Shown: one piece after another, positions 48,181 to 61,739 of the stretch
Layout of the letters: every line of letters begins with the position of its first letter
How positions within the stretch are numbered: position 1 is the stretch's first letter
Assembly (NCBI GenBank): GCA_964030785.1
Contig: OZ034966.1
Span: forward strand, 3,601,701-3,665,700
Origin: Siderastrea siderea
Lineage: Eukaryota > Cnidaria > Anthozoa > Scleractinia > Rhizangiidae
Direction of reading: 5' to 3'
DNA: 64,000 nt
The notes under the pieces: model-generated
What the model was told of the DNA's origin: nothing
The model's database searches: none
What the model saw: only the letters and a program-made list of their open reading frames with translations
Program-made: the position numbers and the translations under genes

Positions 48181-49040
48181 AGTGAACATGATGTAATATA
48201 TAGATTTAGCCAAGCCTAAAAGCGGAGCCCCCCGTTTTGTTTTGTTTGTTTGTTTGTTTATTGCTGACAGTTATTAATTTGTGAAAATACTCTCATTCAA
48301 GTCGTTAAATTAAAAAAGAAAGAACAGAAAAAACAAAAGAAAAAAAATTCCCACTCTTGCTGAGAGTCGAACCCGGGTCGTCGGCGCATGAAGTCGTATA
48401 TCAGTCCACTTGGCCATGAACGTTCCTTAACATTGACCAAGTTATATTTAATAAGTTATTTCTTTCTGCCTATCAGCTTGAAAATGCTGGTGTTTTTCCT
48501 GGCAAAATGTGTTGGGAACGCCGTAAAAGCCATGGTTGTGGACAGAAAAAACCAAAAATCACTAGTTCTGCTATATTTGGCGTCGAAACCGCTGCGAAAC
48601 GCTGCGAACTCAAGCGGTGTGCCGACCGAGTTCGAACAGAACCGACGCGGCAAATTTGAACTTTTCGCCTGAACTTTGTCGCCTACTTTTTTTCGCCTAA
48701 ATTGAACTTTTCCCCTTCCACCAAAAAGACAACTGAGTATTCTTTTGAACTTTTTTTTTCCATGAACAAATTTGTTTATGACTTTTGTTGCCTTTGCTTG
48801 TTTTGCTACAATGCGGGTCAACATGCGATTTCGCGCCAAAAACACATGGGATTCAGCACAGGGTTTTATCCAGTGTATGAAGTGTATTGGGAACCCTGTG
48901 GTGCGGACGGACGGACGGACGGTCACGTGACTATTACGTCACTACCAAAATTTCTTGGCTTGATAGGTTACCAAATTTCCTTAGCAATGGAGCTCCGCTG
49001 ACGCGCTAGCGCGCTGGCTCCGCTATAATATTGGAGTACT
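48180..49040 (-). mobile_element. repeat unit with a tRNA-derived SINE-like head
   Basis: On the minus strand, TGGCCAAGTGGAC (48404-48416) fits a polymerase III A box and GGTTCGACTC (48364-48373) fits a B box, at tRNA-like spacing. The 3' side does not pair as an acceptor stem, so this is tRNA-derived rather than a tRNA gene. T-rich runs follow downstream. The surrounding block, with GGAGC-type ends (AGCGGAGCCCC near 48221 and TGGAGCTCCGC near 48990) and a CGGA array at 48904-48921, looks like one larger repeat. The 156-codon frame over it has no recognisable domain. Confidence 0.5.
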
Positions 49041-49109
49041 ATTAACCTTGTTTTGTTGTTTTGTTTTGCAAATAAAGCCATTTACTTACTTACAGTTACA
49101 AATCCAGCA

Positions 49110-49390
49110 CATAGAATAAGCCTGACAAAGCTTAGATTAGGATTTCATGCATTACGAATACAGACTGGAAAATATGAAAATAGAGGAGTATGAATCCCTG
49201 TAGAACAACGAACATGCTTGGTATGTAAACAAAATTACGTAGAAGACGAAAAGCATTTCTTGATGTATTGCCAGGGGTTTACCACCATACGACATGAGCT
49301 ATGTTCTCACATTTCAAAGATTGATATAAGTTACATGCATTTAAGTGAAAACGAGAGGACTTAGTACTTATTTAGAGCTGACAAAAAAAA
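49110..49390 (+). mobile_element. non-LTR retrotransposon (LINE) 3'-end fragment
   Basis: KLRLGFHALRIQTGKYENRG, a stop, then CLVCKQNYVEDEKHFLMYCQ and HELCSHISK give the typical LINE C-terminal block with the C-x2-C...H-x-C pattern. It belongs to the same broad family as the fragment at 47930, but is a separate copy. Confidence 0.7.
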
Positions 49391-49634
49391 ACATCAAAAA
49401 TAGTAGGTATTAATATATACATTTAATGTTTAAAAAAAGGAAAGAGCTTCTTAACTTGCAAACACAATGAACATTATATATTTTTTTCTTTTTAAATGAA
49501 TTGTATAAGAATCTAGTTTTTGTTATTTCTTAATTGTATTAGCTAATGCTCAAACCCTTATTGCAAACAGACCAAAACCTCCAATACCTATTACTATCAC
49601 TATTACTATTACTTACTTACTTACTTACTTACCT

Positions 49635-49800
49635 ATTTACTACAGTCGAAGCTCTCGTAAGCGACCTTCGTAAGCGACCACCTAATTCAGGAAAGTTATC
49701 GCAACTGGAGCTGGTCACTTACGAGAATGGGCTCTTGCAAACGACCACGTGATGAAACAATAGAGGGTGGTCCTTTACGAGAGCTTTTAGCATAAAGTCG
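49635..49800. mobile_element. short MITE-like palindromic repeat
   Basis: GAAGCTCTCGTAAGCGACC at 49648 is mirrored imperfectly by GGTCCTTTACGAGAGCTT at about 49770. The phrase CGTAAGCGACC also recurs internally. It has no coding sequence. Confidence 0.5.
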
Positions 49801-49815
49801 GCGTATGCTGATGGT

Positions 49816-49934
<119 letters not shown>

Positions 49935-50099
49935 TTTCGGCTTTAGGAGCACTTAAACAGAGTCTCAGTGCTTTTACAATGATGCAGATAGAAAGAATCT
50001 AACTTGTATTAATACTAATTATGATGAAAAATATATGCTAAATCTGTACTAAAAACTTACAATAATTATTCAAAGCTAGAAACGAACATAACAATAATA

Positions 50100-51215
50100 A
50101 TGATTAATTCCTAAAAAGGAAGGTTTTCAAACTCGTTTTGAAAGCGGCTACAGATTCAGAGATCTTGATCAACCTAGGCAGTTTATTCCATACTGTAGGA
50201 GCTGCAACTGCAAAGGCTCTTTCTGTACAATTTCGTTCTATATTTGGGGACAACGAGTAGATTAGAGATTTCAGAGCGTGAACGGCGGAATGGCTTATAG
50301 ACAGTGAGCAGTTCCGATAGATATGTAGGGGCCAGACCATGAAGCGCCTTGTAAGTAATGAGAAGAATCTTAAAGGTTATTCGCTTCCTCACAGTTAACC
50401 AGTGAAGGTTATTTAAAACTAGAGAAATGTGATCGAATTTCTTGACCCTTGCTACAAGTCGCGCCTCTGAATTTTGAATGCGCTGTAACTTTGATTCTTG
50501 GCATGCTGGCAGTCTATAGATCAGACTGTTGCAACTGTCTAATTTTGAAGTCACAAAAGTGTGGACTAGTCTCTCAGTGTCATTCTGACTCAAGAATCGT
50601 CTAATTCTGCCTTTGTTACGGATGGCTAAGGGCGCTGACTTGCATACATTGTTCACATGAGATGAAAGGCTAAGGTGCCTAATTAGAACTACTCCAAGAC
50701 TGTGCACTGAGTTTACAGGGATAACAAGAGTTCCGTTCACTGAGACACTAAGTATGGGCTCAGAGGCAACAAACCGTGAAGTAAAGTGGACGACTTCAGT
50801 CTTACTAGGATTACAAACTAGCGCGTTGGATTTGCACCAGGTTATGACGTCCTTGATAGAGAGCTCAAGTTTCGCCAGGGAGGTGAAAGGATCTTCACCA
50901 GGTTTTATCCTAATGTAAAGCTGAGTGTCGTCAGCATACATCATGCAGTCTAAATTGTGGCCATGTATGACTTCCTCTAGGGGCGCGAAATACATAGAAA
51001 AGAGCAGTGGCCTCAACACGGAGCCTTGAGGCACTCCAAACATCAGAGGCTTGCTAGAAGAGAACGTGTTTATAACAACAGCTTTCTGAGAGCGTCCAGA
51101 CAAGTCTGACCTATATCATTCCAAAACTCTGCTATCGAACCCACAATGGTGACGAAGTCGGTCGATTAAGAGAGCATGGAATGCTGACGATAGGTCAAGT
51201 AGAATCAACACCACG
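50100..51215 (-). mobile_element. non-LTR retrotransposon, 5'-truncated reverse transcriptase, decayed
   Basis: The minus-strand reading has the RT segments [40 protein letters not shown] (the G-to-R change replaces the usual GP) and [11 protein letters not shown], with the catalytic YADD. The thumb and C-terminal block follow ([34 protein letters not shown], then [16 protein letters not shown] in another frame). A stop near 51118 and a frameshift near 50260 show it is dead. The type is that of CR1/L2-like animal LINEs. Confidence 0.8.
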
Positions 51216-51219
51216 TCCT

Positions 51220-54200
51220 GTTTGATTCCAGGACTTTTGGATGTATTGACACAATGTTCTAAATAATGACAACGCTACAGAAAAAAGGTAAAAATTTTCA
51301 AGAAAAAAGGAACATTTAAAAGTTGCAAAAACACGCCTATCAAATACGTTTGCCATGTTAACACTAACTCCGGTAACCAAGTGACATGTCACGTGAAATT
51401 GCACGGAGATAAATTGCAAAGGGTCGCATAGATTAGCCGCTTTGCTGGGATTTAAAGACCTACAATCCTGGCCAATCAGTTAAGAGACACTTAGCCTTTT
51501 CTTAATCTTTTCGTGAGCAATTTGAAAATAGGCGATAACACAAACCCCCCAAAAGCATTGTTTTGGGGGGGGGGGGGAGGGGGAGAAGATATTATTAGAC
51601 GTGTTACTAAAAATTTGGCTAAGTGTCCCAAACGTTCTGGCCACGATTGTAGCCTTGTGGGCAGATTTTGTCCCCTCTCCTTTAATACTTTGTGTTGTCA
51701 TCCTAATGGATGCAAGTGAGTTTAAAAAACGCCTACAAAAGGACAGTTTTGATACCTTTCAGGGCTTTGTTTAATTCCGAATTTCTACGATGACCCGAAT
51801 CACTTACATTAAGAGAGTCTCCTCCGGCCGAATAAATGACCGTAAATGATCATAAATGATCATGAAAAATCAGTGTTAGCCAGACTTACTCCTTTCTAAA
51901 AAAACCGGAAAACTTACTGACCCAAAAATTGTTATCGTTGGTCACATCGGTGAAATATACAATTAATTCCCTTTTACTACCAGGATGCCAATTAAGCATT
52001 TGTCCGTGATGATAATAAATCGGTTCTTTTTTCCCTTTCCGGGCCCGTCGTGCTGCCATTCCGGCATTCATGGCTTTCAAACAATAATTGTGCACTTTTA
52101 AAAAAATGACCATAGACAGAACTTTTTATAATCGGTTCGTGTCAGAAATTGCTTAACACTACATATACATCAATCAGTATAACATGATGGAATGAACCAA
52201 ATTGCTTCATCCTTTTTGTGGGATTACCACAAAGAAGCGTCTGGTATATAAGTGTTATTAGACGCCTTTTAAGGCTAATACCATCGAAGATCCACATTTT
52301 AATACAGATTTATTTATGTCAATTATTGTCTATAGGGCATATTGCCCAGAGGGCGTATTTTTGGAAGTTTACGACAGGCGGGTTTTGCTTGGGGTGTCAC
52401 TTAACAGCAGTACCAGAATCCTTTAGATTTCGTTTCTCATGACATTTGCGACAAGGATATTTACACCGCACTGAGATTAAACTAGCTAATCGATAAAAGT
52501 GAAAATGAAATATATTGTAAAACTCATCTATTTAGTTAAGATAACGGAGTTTGAAGCGGTGGCCATTGGTTTTTTTCTGCCATACATGCATAAACAGGCT
52601 CACGAGGCGTATGGTTCTTCGAAACAATGCAGCTGTATGTCCTAAGGTTCATCTAAAGCTAGAGGTCTTTGAAACATAAGTGAGCTCGTGTTTCTCTGGC
52701 TTGCTGGTGACGCAAAGTGTAACTGACAAGGAAACTGAAGTGGGCTGCCTCTTTTTAATAATTCTTTGTCACAATGCAGTGGCCATATTTTCAGTTTGAA
52801 GATAGCAAACATGTTTCTCAAGGCAAATCAGGGAGCATCAGTCAGGATTGCAAAGTCTCTAAGTCTACTTATTTGAAAATGATAGTAAGATTTGATGTTC
52901 CAGAATAATAAGCTAAGGAAAAGTTGCCAAGAAATTGCAAGCATATTTGCTGAGAAATTAACAGATAATTTCGCTGTCGCCGCGTTTTTCTTTATCCTCC
53001 CCAACCCATCTCACTTACTCCATCTCACTCTCTGCAGTTTGAGAATAAAATGTTTTCTTTTCCTACAGAAGGGGTGCTGACGTACGAAGATGACTGCAAA
53101 AGCTGGTTGCCATCGCTGAGTACACAGGTACCTCCGAGACCTAACAATCTACTGAGATTCATGCATCTTATCGTTCCTTTTCTTAGCAATTTGACTCTGC
53201 CGTATAAAGACGTGATTTTGCTAAAATGTAATGGTATAGGAAAAAAAATTGAAAATACCCCTTATATTGAAAGTGAACTTTTATCGGTGCCACGATCATC
53301 TGAATTAGACGCCGCTACAGCACACGTTGCCTCCTTTGTGTGCTTCATCAAGACGGGAGATTTTAAGCAAGGGGCGAGTAAGGTTCCCAATTAACCTTGA
53401 AAAGTTCTATTTTGTAAGCCTTCGAGGCTGTACAATCGTTACATTTTGGGCCCCGGTTTGTGAATATTATGTCGATGTCCGTCGCCGCAAATTAACATCA
53501 CATGCATTCGGTCGTGTTGACTCTCGCCCATTGGGGCTCCATGCAGTTGGCCTGTTTGTTGAGCAACTGGTAGGATGAGTGTTGCCTTTGTTGTCTTCAG
53601 TTTGCCTGTTCCTTTTTTCTTATGCTTATTAAACCTCTCGTTCATTCCTGTTGTATGAAATCTGTTAAAATATGCCTTGTGAGTCGAGTGGGTTCTCGAA
53701 TCACAAAGGAACTAGTTGCATTTTGGCGTGGAAAGCTTCAAGAGTATTTATCACATAGAGAGTTACGCTTTCTGTTGCCAACTGGGGCTTCAGTTAAGCC
53801 CTATCACTTTCAGATCATGTCAAAGTCACGGCTTATGTATAAATAGTATGGCTGTAACTCAGTGCTCAGTGAGAGAGACAAACAGGAGACTCAGAAGACT
53901 TTTCAGTCCATTCCTGAAACTCCATGCTGTTACCATTCAAGTGAACTGTCCGACGAGCAACTCCTTTCCGCTAATGGCCTGTTTACTGCACCGTGTAGAG
54001 TGTTTCCTGTATGTTTAAATCTGCTGATAAAACTTCTGTTTAGTATGCTTGTACAAGGTGGGACTAACGTTTGATTCCGTTGACCAAGCCCAAAATTTTG
54101 ACCATTCAAATGAAGTTTGGAGAGCATGCAACAACTTTGCTGTGGTTTATTGAGTTTTACAAGGTGGGTCTATAAATGGTTCAATCCGCGTTGATGAAAC

Positions 54201-55550
54201 TCTGAAAAGTGCGTCGTCATTCTATAAAACCTAGTGGACAACTAGTTTTCTGTAATGTGGTGCTGTGTAACATATTGCAAAACAGGTTCTGGACTATGTT
54301 TGACGGTGAGTCCGTCGATGAAACTCCAAAGTAAACTTATACTGACATTCAACCGAAAGCCAGTGAACAGTACTTTCCATTGGTGCTATCTTTATCAGTC
54401 ATGCCCGGTGCACACATGGCAAGATGTTCCAATATGAACATTAAATGAAAGCTTAGCTGAGTAGTCTTTTTGTAGTAGTACTCTTCAATTCGCTATTGAC
54501 ACTTTGCAAAAACAAATTTGGTGTCTTTTTGTTGTTGTGATCTTGCACACGCTTGAGGGCTACAACGAACTGAAACGACAGGAAAAAGACCGCAACGAAG
54601 AACAAAAAGTACAGTAGAACTGTGACTACAAAATATCTTTGTACACTTTTATTATTTACAAATTTTTATTTAATACAGATGCTGGTAAACTGTTTTCTTA
54701 GAAGAAAGCTTAAAGCAAATTAAATGAGATTTTCAATCACTACGAGGTAATGTAAATAACATGTATCTTAACAAGATCCACGATCTAGCCCGCTCCAGGG
54801 ATGTTTTGTAGAGCGCCAAACGCAGGTTAGTTTGTTGAACACTCATCTACTGTAGTTAGTGTACATCTTTTGTCGATAGAGTTAAGGCCTAGGTAAATTT
54901 CCGGTCTTTTCTATATTATTAAGGAAAAAGCAATTGTTTTGAAGACGATTAGTCTTCAATTATTGCTACGGCAAACACTTCACTGTGATCTGCATGGATA
55001 CTACAGCGTTTTACAAATGCCCTGCGCTGCTGTCGTCTACTGATGTATATATTGTGCTGACTTATTTTATCTCAAGGAAAGCTAACCTTATAATAGCAAA
55101 ACCTTACGTTAAAAACGACATTGAAATGCATTCATCTTGTTCATAAGGAAACTTCGCTTCATCCCTTCAGAAATAAATCATTTAACAACCATGTGGTTGT
55201 TTACCAAAATCTACCCTTAGCTCAACGTCCATGATCAGCTCTATCGTTTTTCCGTTTATTCATTGAAGAGCCTTTAAAGCATATAATAAACGATTCACCT
55301 TTAATCTTAAGTGTTGGATTCTAGTATTTTTTAGAATCAAGTAGAATTTATTTCCGCTCAAACCCGCGAAAAGGCGTTTCCTCTAAAATGCGATCACGGC
55401 ACGCTAAACAGTATGATGTGGTTTTTCCTTTCCTTTCGGGATGAGTGGGACTTGAGGTATTCCATCGGAACAAAAATGAGATTTTTGCTAATATAACAGC
55501 CAATACCATTTTCTTTCTTCATATGCTACAACCCGTTTAATAGTGGAATT
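51220..55550. other. no supported gene; downstream region of the homeobox gene
   Basis: Only short open frames occur. The longest (53050-53394, plus) has no recognisable domain. A G-run lies at 51565-51582 and the sequence is otherwise AT-rich and unique-looking. The stretch next to the homeobox gene could hold its enhancers or 3' UTR, but I see no specific motif. Confidence 0.4.
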
Positions 55551-55557
55551 TAAGGAG

Positions 55558-55563
55558 TTTATT
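55558..55563 (-). terminator. polyadenylation signal AATAAA for the homeobox gene
   Basis: AATAAA on the minus strand lies about 180 bp downstream of the homeobox gene stop codon at 55745. Confidence 0.45.
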
Positions 55564-55744
55564 GCCATTCAAAGTTCGGTGACGTGCAAAATCGCACATT
55601 CAATTCTGACTCGCATTGGCACGAAAGGCCCTCCATAAATAAAACCACTTAAAGTGATGGCGTCATGGTTGAATCCACTGTAATTTCGTTCTGTAAACAA
55701 TGAGTTTAACTTGAGAAACGACGGTTAGGCTAAAATAACTGCTA

Positions 55745-56530
<786 letters not shown>

Positions 56531-56549
56531 CCACGTTTCAACTTGCACT

Positions 56550-59500
56550 AGGAAAGGAATGTTACCGTCAATGCCTTAAGGAACCCAAGCGGGGTAATAA
56601 AATCAACAACCATTCGTAGCTGCTAAATATTGTGATACTAACATCCGGACACTATTAATCTCTTTGACAGCCAATTAAGCAATGTCTGACAACCATCGTA
56701 TGCTTCCACTTAAGGAAACAAAGGGCCGGTAAATGTTTGGAGCTAAATCGTAAACAGAGAGACACAAGCCAACTGACGGATGGCTAAATATATCATCAAA
56801 TATTTGGCTGGCCAAGTGTGAGATAATGCAGCAGTGGGCCGCCTTTGATTTTATGGACTCCAGACGTACCGCCCCTGTTGGAATGACGTTGGCGTTTATT
56901 TTATCATCAAAAACCATGAAACTGGTTAATTTTCTTCACCATGAAATGACATTAAATCTGCCAATTAACGAAACAGTCTTTGGAATATTTTAGCTATTTC
57001 ACTGATTGCGTGATGACCTCGATAAATGTTGTTCGGAGCCTGGTGGGACTTGGTATGAATTCAAGAAATGTCAAGCTTATTAAAGCTGACAATTGCCTAA
57101 TTATCATGTTTCCTGTACTAAGCTACCTTTCAGTCAAAGTAAAAAGGAGCAAATAGCGCTAAATTCTTTAATGTCCCCGATATGGGGGCGAAGGAAGGGA
57201 GGTGGCAGGTTTCGTTTGTATCACAGTTCTATGGGAAGGTGCGAAAGGCGCTGGCCGCTTTTTTTAAGATTTCAAATAGATTTTATTAATACCAATTTGG
57301 AAACAAGCCGTGTCACATGATGTGTAATGATAAATGCCCGAAGCAAAGCGACATGGCATGATGTTCAAACTTGCTCAGAATATGGGAAAGTTCTTCTGGG
57401 GCACAGTCGAAAAGAGAAATGGGAGAACAAATATTTTAGCGACTCCAGTCCACAATTCTGGTGAGTAACCCCCAGGGTATGCTGCACCTCCATTTGTTTC
57501 TATACCAATGAGGACTTAACTTAATCTAATAGATTTAAGTATTTAACTTACACAGACGGCGTCGTCATCCACTTGACATAAGGGGTAAGATTAAGATTCA
57601 AACCTTTTAGATGATGAATGATAAACGAAAATTCCCCCACGAAGAGTTAATTTGCAGATGATCTCAAAATGATTAAATGTCCAAGAGAACGTGCACACGC
57701 GGTCGGATCTTTACATTTTTGCGGTCTCTTCAAGACCATTAGTTTGCTTTTCAGTAAGATGTTATAAAGGAAGTAAATCTCCAATTAGGATAGAAAAACA
57801 ATCCAGAATCACCTAGAAATTCTGCAACGCTAACAAAGTTATTGAATGACGTACTGTGAATAAAGAGGATTGACACGATCTGCAGACTAATACGCTGCCA
57901 AACAACAATAACAATAACAATAACACATACTTGTGGAAAATAAATTAGTGATCGTTTTGATAGGTTAATACGATCCGATAGAACAGAGGCTGCTAGCTGG
58001 GAAGGGAATGACACACGAAAGAAGCCAATGATAAACTGGTAGTTATAAAGCGAACGGAAAGAAAACTTGGAATAAAATTGTTTTCGCGTGCAGTAAGTCG
58101 CGATATGACAGCTTTGAATACGTATTACCTTTCTGACAAAGTAATCCATCCTAAGAGTTATTATCCATACTTCCTGATCAGTAATTTTATTGGATCAGCA
58201 TTGCAATGCTTAAGGCCAGGGAATGTGTACCAATTGTCTCGAATTGTCTCTACTTTAACTAGTTTCTCATCGTTGTTATGAACTGCTATTTTGCTGGTGA
58301 CACTTGTTTAAAATGTAGAAGAGGTCGCCGAAGAAAGGGAAGAGAGGTGGTTTTGTAATCTTGTTGTGAGCAGTTAGCCGTGTCTCTAATCTCTAGCATT
58401 TGTTTACAAACGTTTATTGCCCTCAAGTAAGTGGTTTTGCTGATGGCTAATTTAGATAGCGCACACCATGCGCCCGATTTAGAAGCGACGGACGTTATAT
58501 TCGAATCCGGCTACATAGGGTGTTTCTTGGCTTGGAGCGGAGCCCTCAAATGGATCGTGAAAAACATCTTGCCTGATCGCGTAAACATGCAGTGATAAAC
58601 ACAATCCAAGGATGCGTTTAGGGTGCGTTTCAAGGATGCGTTTCTCTGGAAAAAGAATGAGCAGAATTGGAATTTGTAGAATAATAAAAATGCCAAGCAC
58701 TGAAGCCTGCAAGCAGTGAAAAGAAACGTGGACGATACTGAAGGGGAACAGTGCTTTATGAATATTAATTGTTTGTCTACCTTTGCTGCATTCTAACAAT
58801 TCCTGAACGAGAATAAGATAAATATCGAAGGGAATGAAAGGTTCATCTTTTCCGGCTTTTGTTTATTGATTCATACCATAACAATTTCAAGATCATACCG
58901 GAATCAGTTAACCTAACGGTCAACAATCATCAAGATACTAAAAAAAAAAGCAAAAACAACAATAAGCGCTCACCGTATAGTAAGAAATTTTATGTTGTGG
59001 TTTTGTGGTTTGTTATTTAAGGATGTTTTATAGGGGATCAATTTTTTTTCTCTTTTGATTAAACACTGATTTTTTTCGGAAACGAGTTTCTAATTTCTAT
59101 TAGAGCTCAATTATCATAAATTACAGCTGAAATCAACGGCATTACAAGTTGTTCTGTTTCAGCGGCATGTAAGTTGTTTCGTTTCTGTTCTATCTTAGTA
59201 AATTTGGAGTAAGGGTCTGCCAGGAGGGGGTGAGGGGCGGGGGGGGGGGGTAGAGAAGAGGGGAGCGTGATCGTAAACTGGTCAACTTGCAAAAAGTCAC
59301 AAATTAAGTTAAAATCTGAAAGCTTTCATGTCATTCCGCGGTAAATCCTGAGTTTTATGACTCACTTTTAAGACCTCTCTCTTATTTCTGGCTCCAGAGC
59401 TCCACCGAGGCACATTTTTCGGTCCGATAAGTATTTTTATCAATCAAAGGTGGTTCAATCTTGCCGGTATGTTCTATAAAATGAGAAAGATTTAAAAAAA

Positions 59501-60160
59501 ATTGGTTTTCCCGAAAAATCAATAAAAATTTTGTAACTATTGAAGAATATTGTGCATATGATAGCAGCGATCTTTACATACTGCAAGATAGTTCATTTCA
59601 AGAGAAGAGGCCAATAGTGAACAAGTTAAAACAAAAGCCTGAACCTGCGATCAGGCGCAATATTAGCAGCGGTCGCTCTCTAAAATTGGACTTATCTCTC
59701 ACATTGTGTGCCCGCGTTTGGCCAACTTGGACGTGGCCGCCAGATCCTGAAAACTGATCAGTTGGTTTTGAGAATCACCGCAAGTAGATAGCACTGCGTG
59801 TTCGCTCGGTGACCGACTCAGAACAACCATTAGCGGAGAGAAATCACATTGCTTTGTTTTTTGAACGTTTTGCCGATTGTGGATGTATATGTAGTAATAT
59901 TTTTGTTTGTTGTTTGGCTTTTGCATCATTTTAACTTTGAAATTCAAAGGTACTGTTCATATCCGGACTGGATTTGCTTGAAAGTTCGCGGAATGATCTC
60001 AGAGAGGAGCGGTAAAGTGGATTCTGCACTAACGTAGGAATCTAAGATCAAATACGACAATTCAAATCAAAGAACCCGCTTCACGCCAAATCTCAGATTA
60101 CAGAAAGAGAATCTAGAGACAAAATACAGCAAGCTGATAAAACGACTAACCAGTAATAAA
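56550..60160. other. upstream region of the homeobox gene, no gene seen
   Basis: No open frame here shows a recognisable domain. It contains a G-run at 59239-59250 and otherwise unique-looking AT-rich sequence. The first few hundred bases upstream of 56550 presumably hold the homeobox promoter; no clear TATA element stands out. Confidence 0.4.
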
Positions 60161-60169
60161 AATAACATA

Positions 60170-61738
60170 CAGTGTGTTGCCCAGTTTTCGTACACTTTAG
60201 TTTGTAATCGCTATATCTTTTCGTCTGTGAGACGAAAATTTCTGAAATTTCTTTTAAGGATAGCCCATTTACTTACCTTTAATATAAAAAACGATTGGTC
60301 GCTTGATCGACGTATGTTCAAAATTAGGCCATTTTTCCCAAAACTCCTAAGTCGCCCAGTCTTCGTACACCTGGCCCAGTTTTAGCCTGTTCCAGGCGTT
60401 CATATAGTGGAGCGCGGGCGAAAACCAGTCTCCCCTCGTTTTTTTTCCCGCTCTTTCGCTCGCTCTATTTTTCGCCCGCTTTATTTTTCGCTCGCGCTCC
60501 ACTATCTGAACGCCTGGAACAGGCTAGCCCAGTTTTCGTACATCGACAAAACAACATTTCTCCACGAAAACACTCGACGCAAACTGATGTGTCAGCCACC
60601 CTGCTGAGTGCTTATCGTGTTTTCTCTTCGATTTGTGAATAAATATCGGTTTAGCGACCAATGTTTGGTGTACAAAGCAAATGGTTATTCGGGGGATGGA
60701 TGTTTAATCGATCCTGCAGTGTTGATATTTTTGTCCCTCACTTTTGGGCGGCTTTTCTTACGCTCAATCCACTGTCTCGTACTTCATTTACTGCCTTGGT
60801 AAAGGTAGTTGACAGGTTACTATTCTGCGTATTACAACTGTTAAGAAAAGGCCTGTAGAAGATTCGACGTTTTCCTTCCGTTTCCGCTTACGCCTTTAGA
60901 ATAGCAAACGCTTTACTTCCGTTTCCGCTTACGCTTGCTTTTCTTACCTACTTTTGTAAATAAATATTAGAATCGCAACGGAGTGAAAAAAATCGGTAAA
61001 ACCGGTAAACTAACGATATTTCAAGGTGTATGTCAACATTCTCTGCATAGACATCTACCTTAGTTAATTATTTGACGATTTAGATTGTTTGTGTGGGATT
61101 AAGTTTATTAAATCTTGATTCGTGACCTTTGCATGACCTGGATGTAAAGCGTCGCTGTTATACCACAACAAATACATGTAGTGTATCGTACTTTGCAGGG
61201 ATTGTTGTGTAATCTTTGCTGCACTTGCGACATATTAGTTTTCGAACAGTAAAGTTTAAAATTCAGTTCTTTAACTTATTTTAAAATAGGTTTTTAGAAA
61301 GGCGCAGCTAAGTGTACGAAAACTGGCATAGTAGGTCGAAATGTATGCAAAGATTCTCACCGCTAAAATTCAGCAGCAGTTAAATTTAAGCTGGCGTTGA
61401 AAGTTTTTCCATTCACTTTCATCTTTTATCTATCATCTGCCCAAAACTCGTGAAGTTCCTTGCAAAATTACCAACAAAACGGGCTATTTGTTCATCTACA
61501 ATACCTTTACTGACGCTAAACTTTTTACGCTAAACTTTTACTCACCTCGAAAGAAATTGTCCGCACTGACCTGCATCTTCGTCAAAAAGCCCGGCAAAAC
61601 CAGCAATTTATAGCTGAAATGTTCCTTTTACTTTTGGAATTCTTCGGTTGATGAAGATTTAAATGACCGACAAAAATAATCAAATAAAGTTCTTTTTGTA
61701 CGAAAACTGGGCCCGTACGAAAACTGGGCAACATACTG
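60170..61738. mobile_element. 1.57-kb non-autonomous Tc1/mariner-type transposon with TA target duplication
   Basis: The element starts CAGTGTGTTGCCCAGTTTTC (60170) and ends with the reverse complement of CAGTATGTTGCCCAGTTTTC (61738), 24-bp inverted repeats with one mismatch and TA on both outer sides. The CAGT start and TA duplication are typical of Tc1/mariner-like elements. A CCCAGTTTTCGTAC motif recurs: twice at the right end, near 60527-60540, and in a varied form near 60354. No transposase frame is present. Confidence 0.85.
60383..60526. mobile_element. MITE nested inside the Tc1/mariner-type element, with a 9-10 bp target duplication
   Basis: TAGCCTGTTCCAGGCGTTCA is mirrored by TGAACGCCTGGAACAGGCTA, and the inverted repeats extend over about 34 bp. 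GCCCAGTTT(T) lies on both sides (60374-60383 and 60527-60536), a copy of the host element's own repeat, which fits a 9-10 bp target duplication as seen for Mutator-like elements. A partial relative lies at 8500-8605. Confidence 0.8.
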
Positions 61739-61739
61739 T

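Noticed and set aside
48456..48926. 156-codon minus-strand frame
   Set aside because: It lies within a dispersed-looking repeat, has no recognisable domain and crosses the CGGA array.
53050..53394. 114-codon plus-strand frame
   Set aside because: No known domain, no splice context and no start context; left unannotated as a gene.
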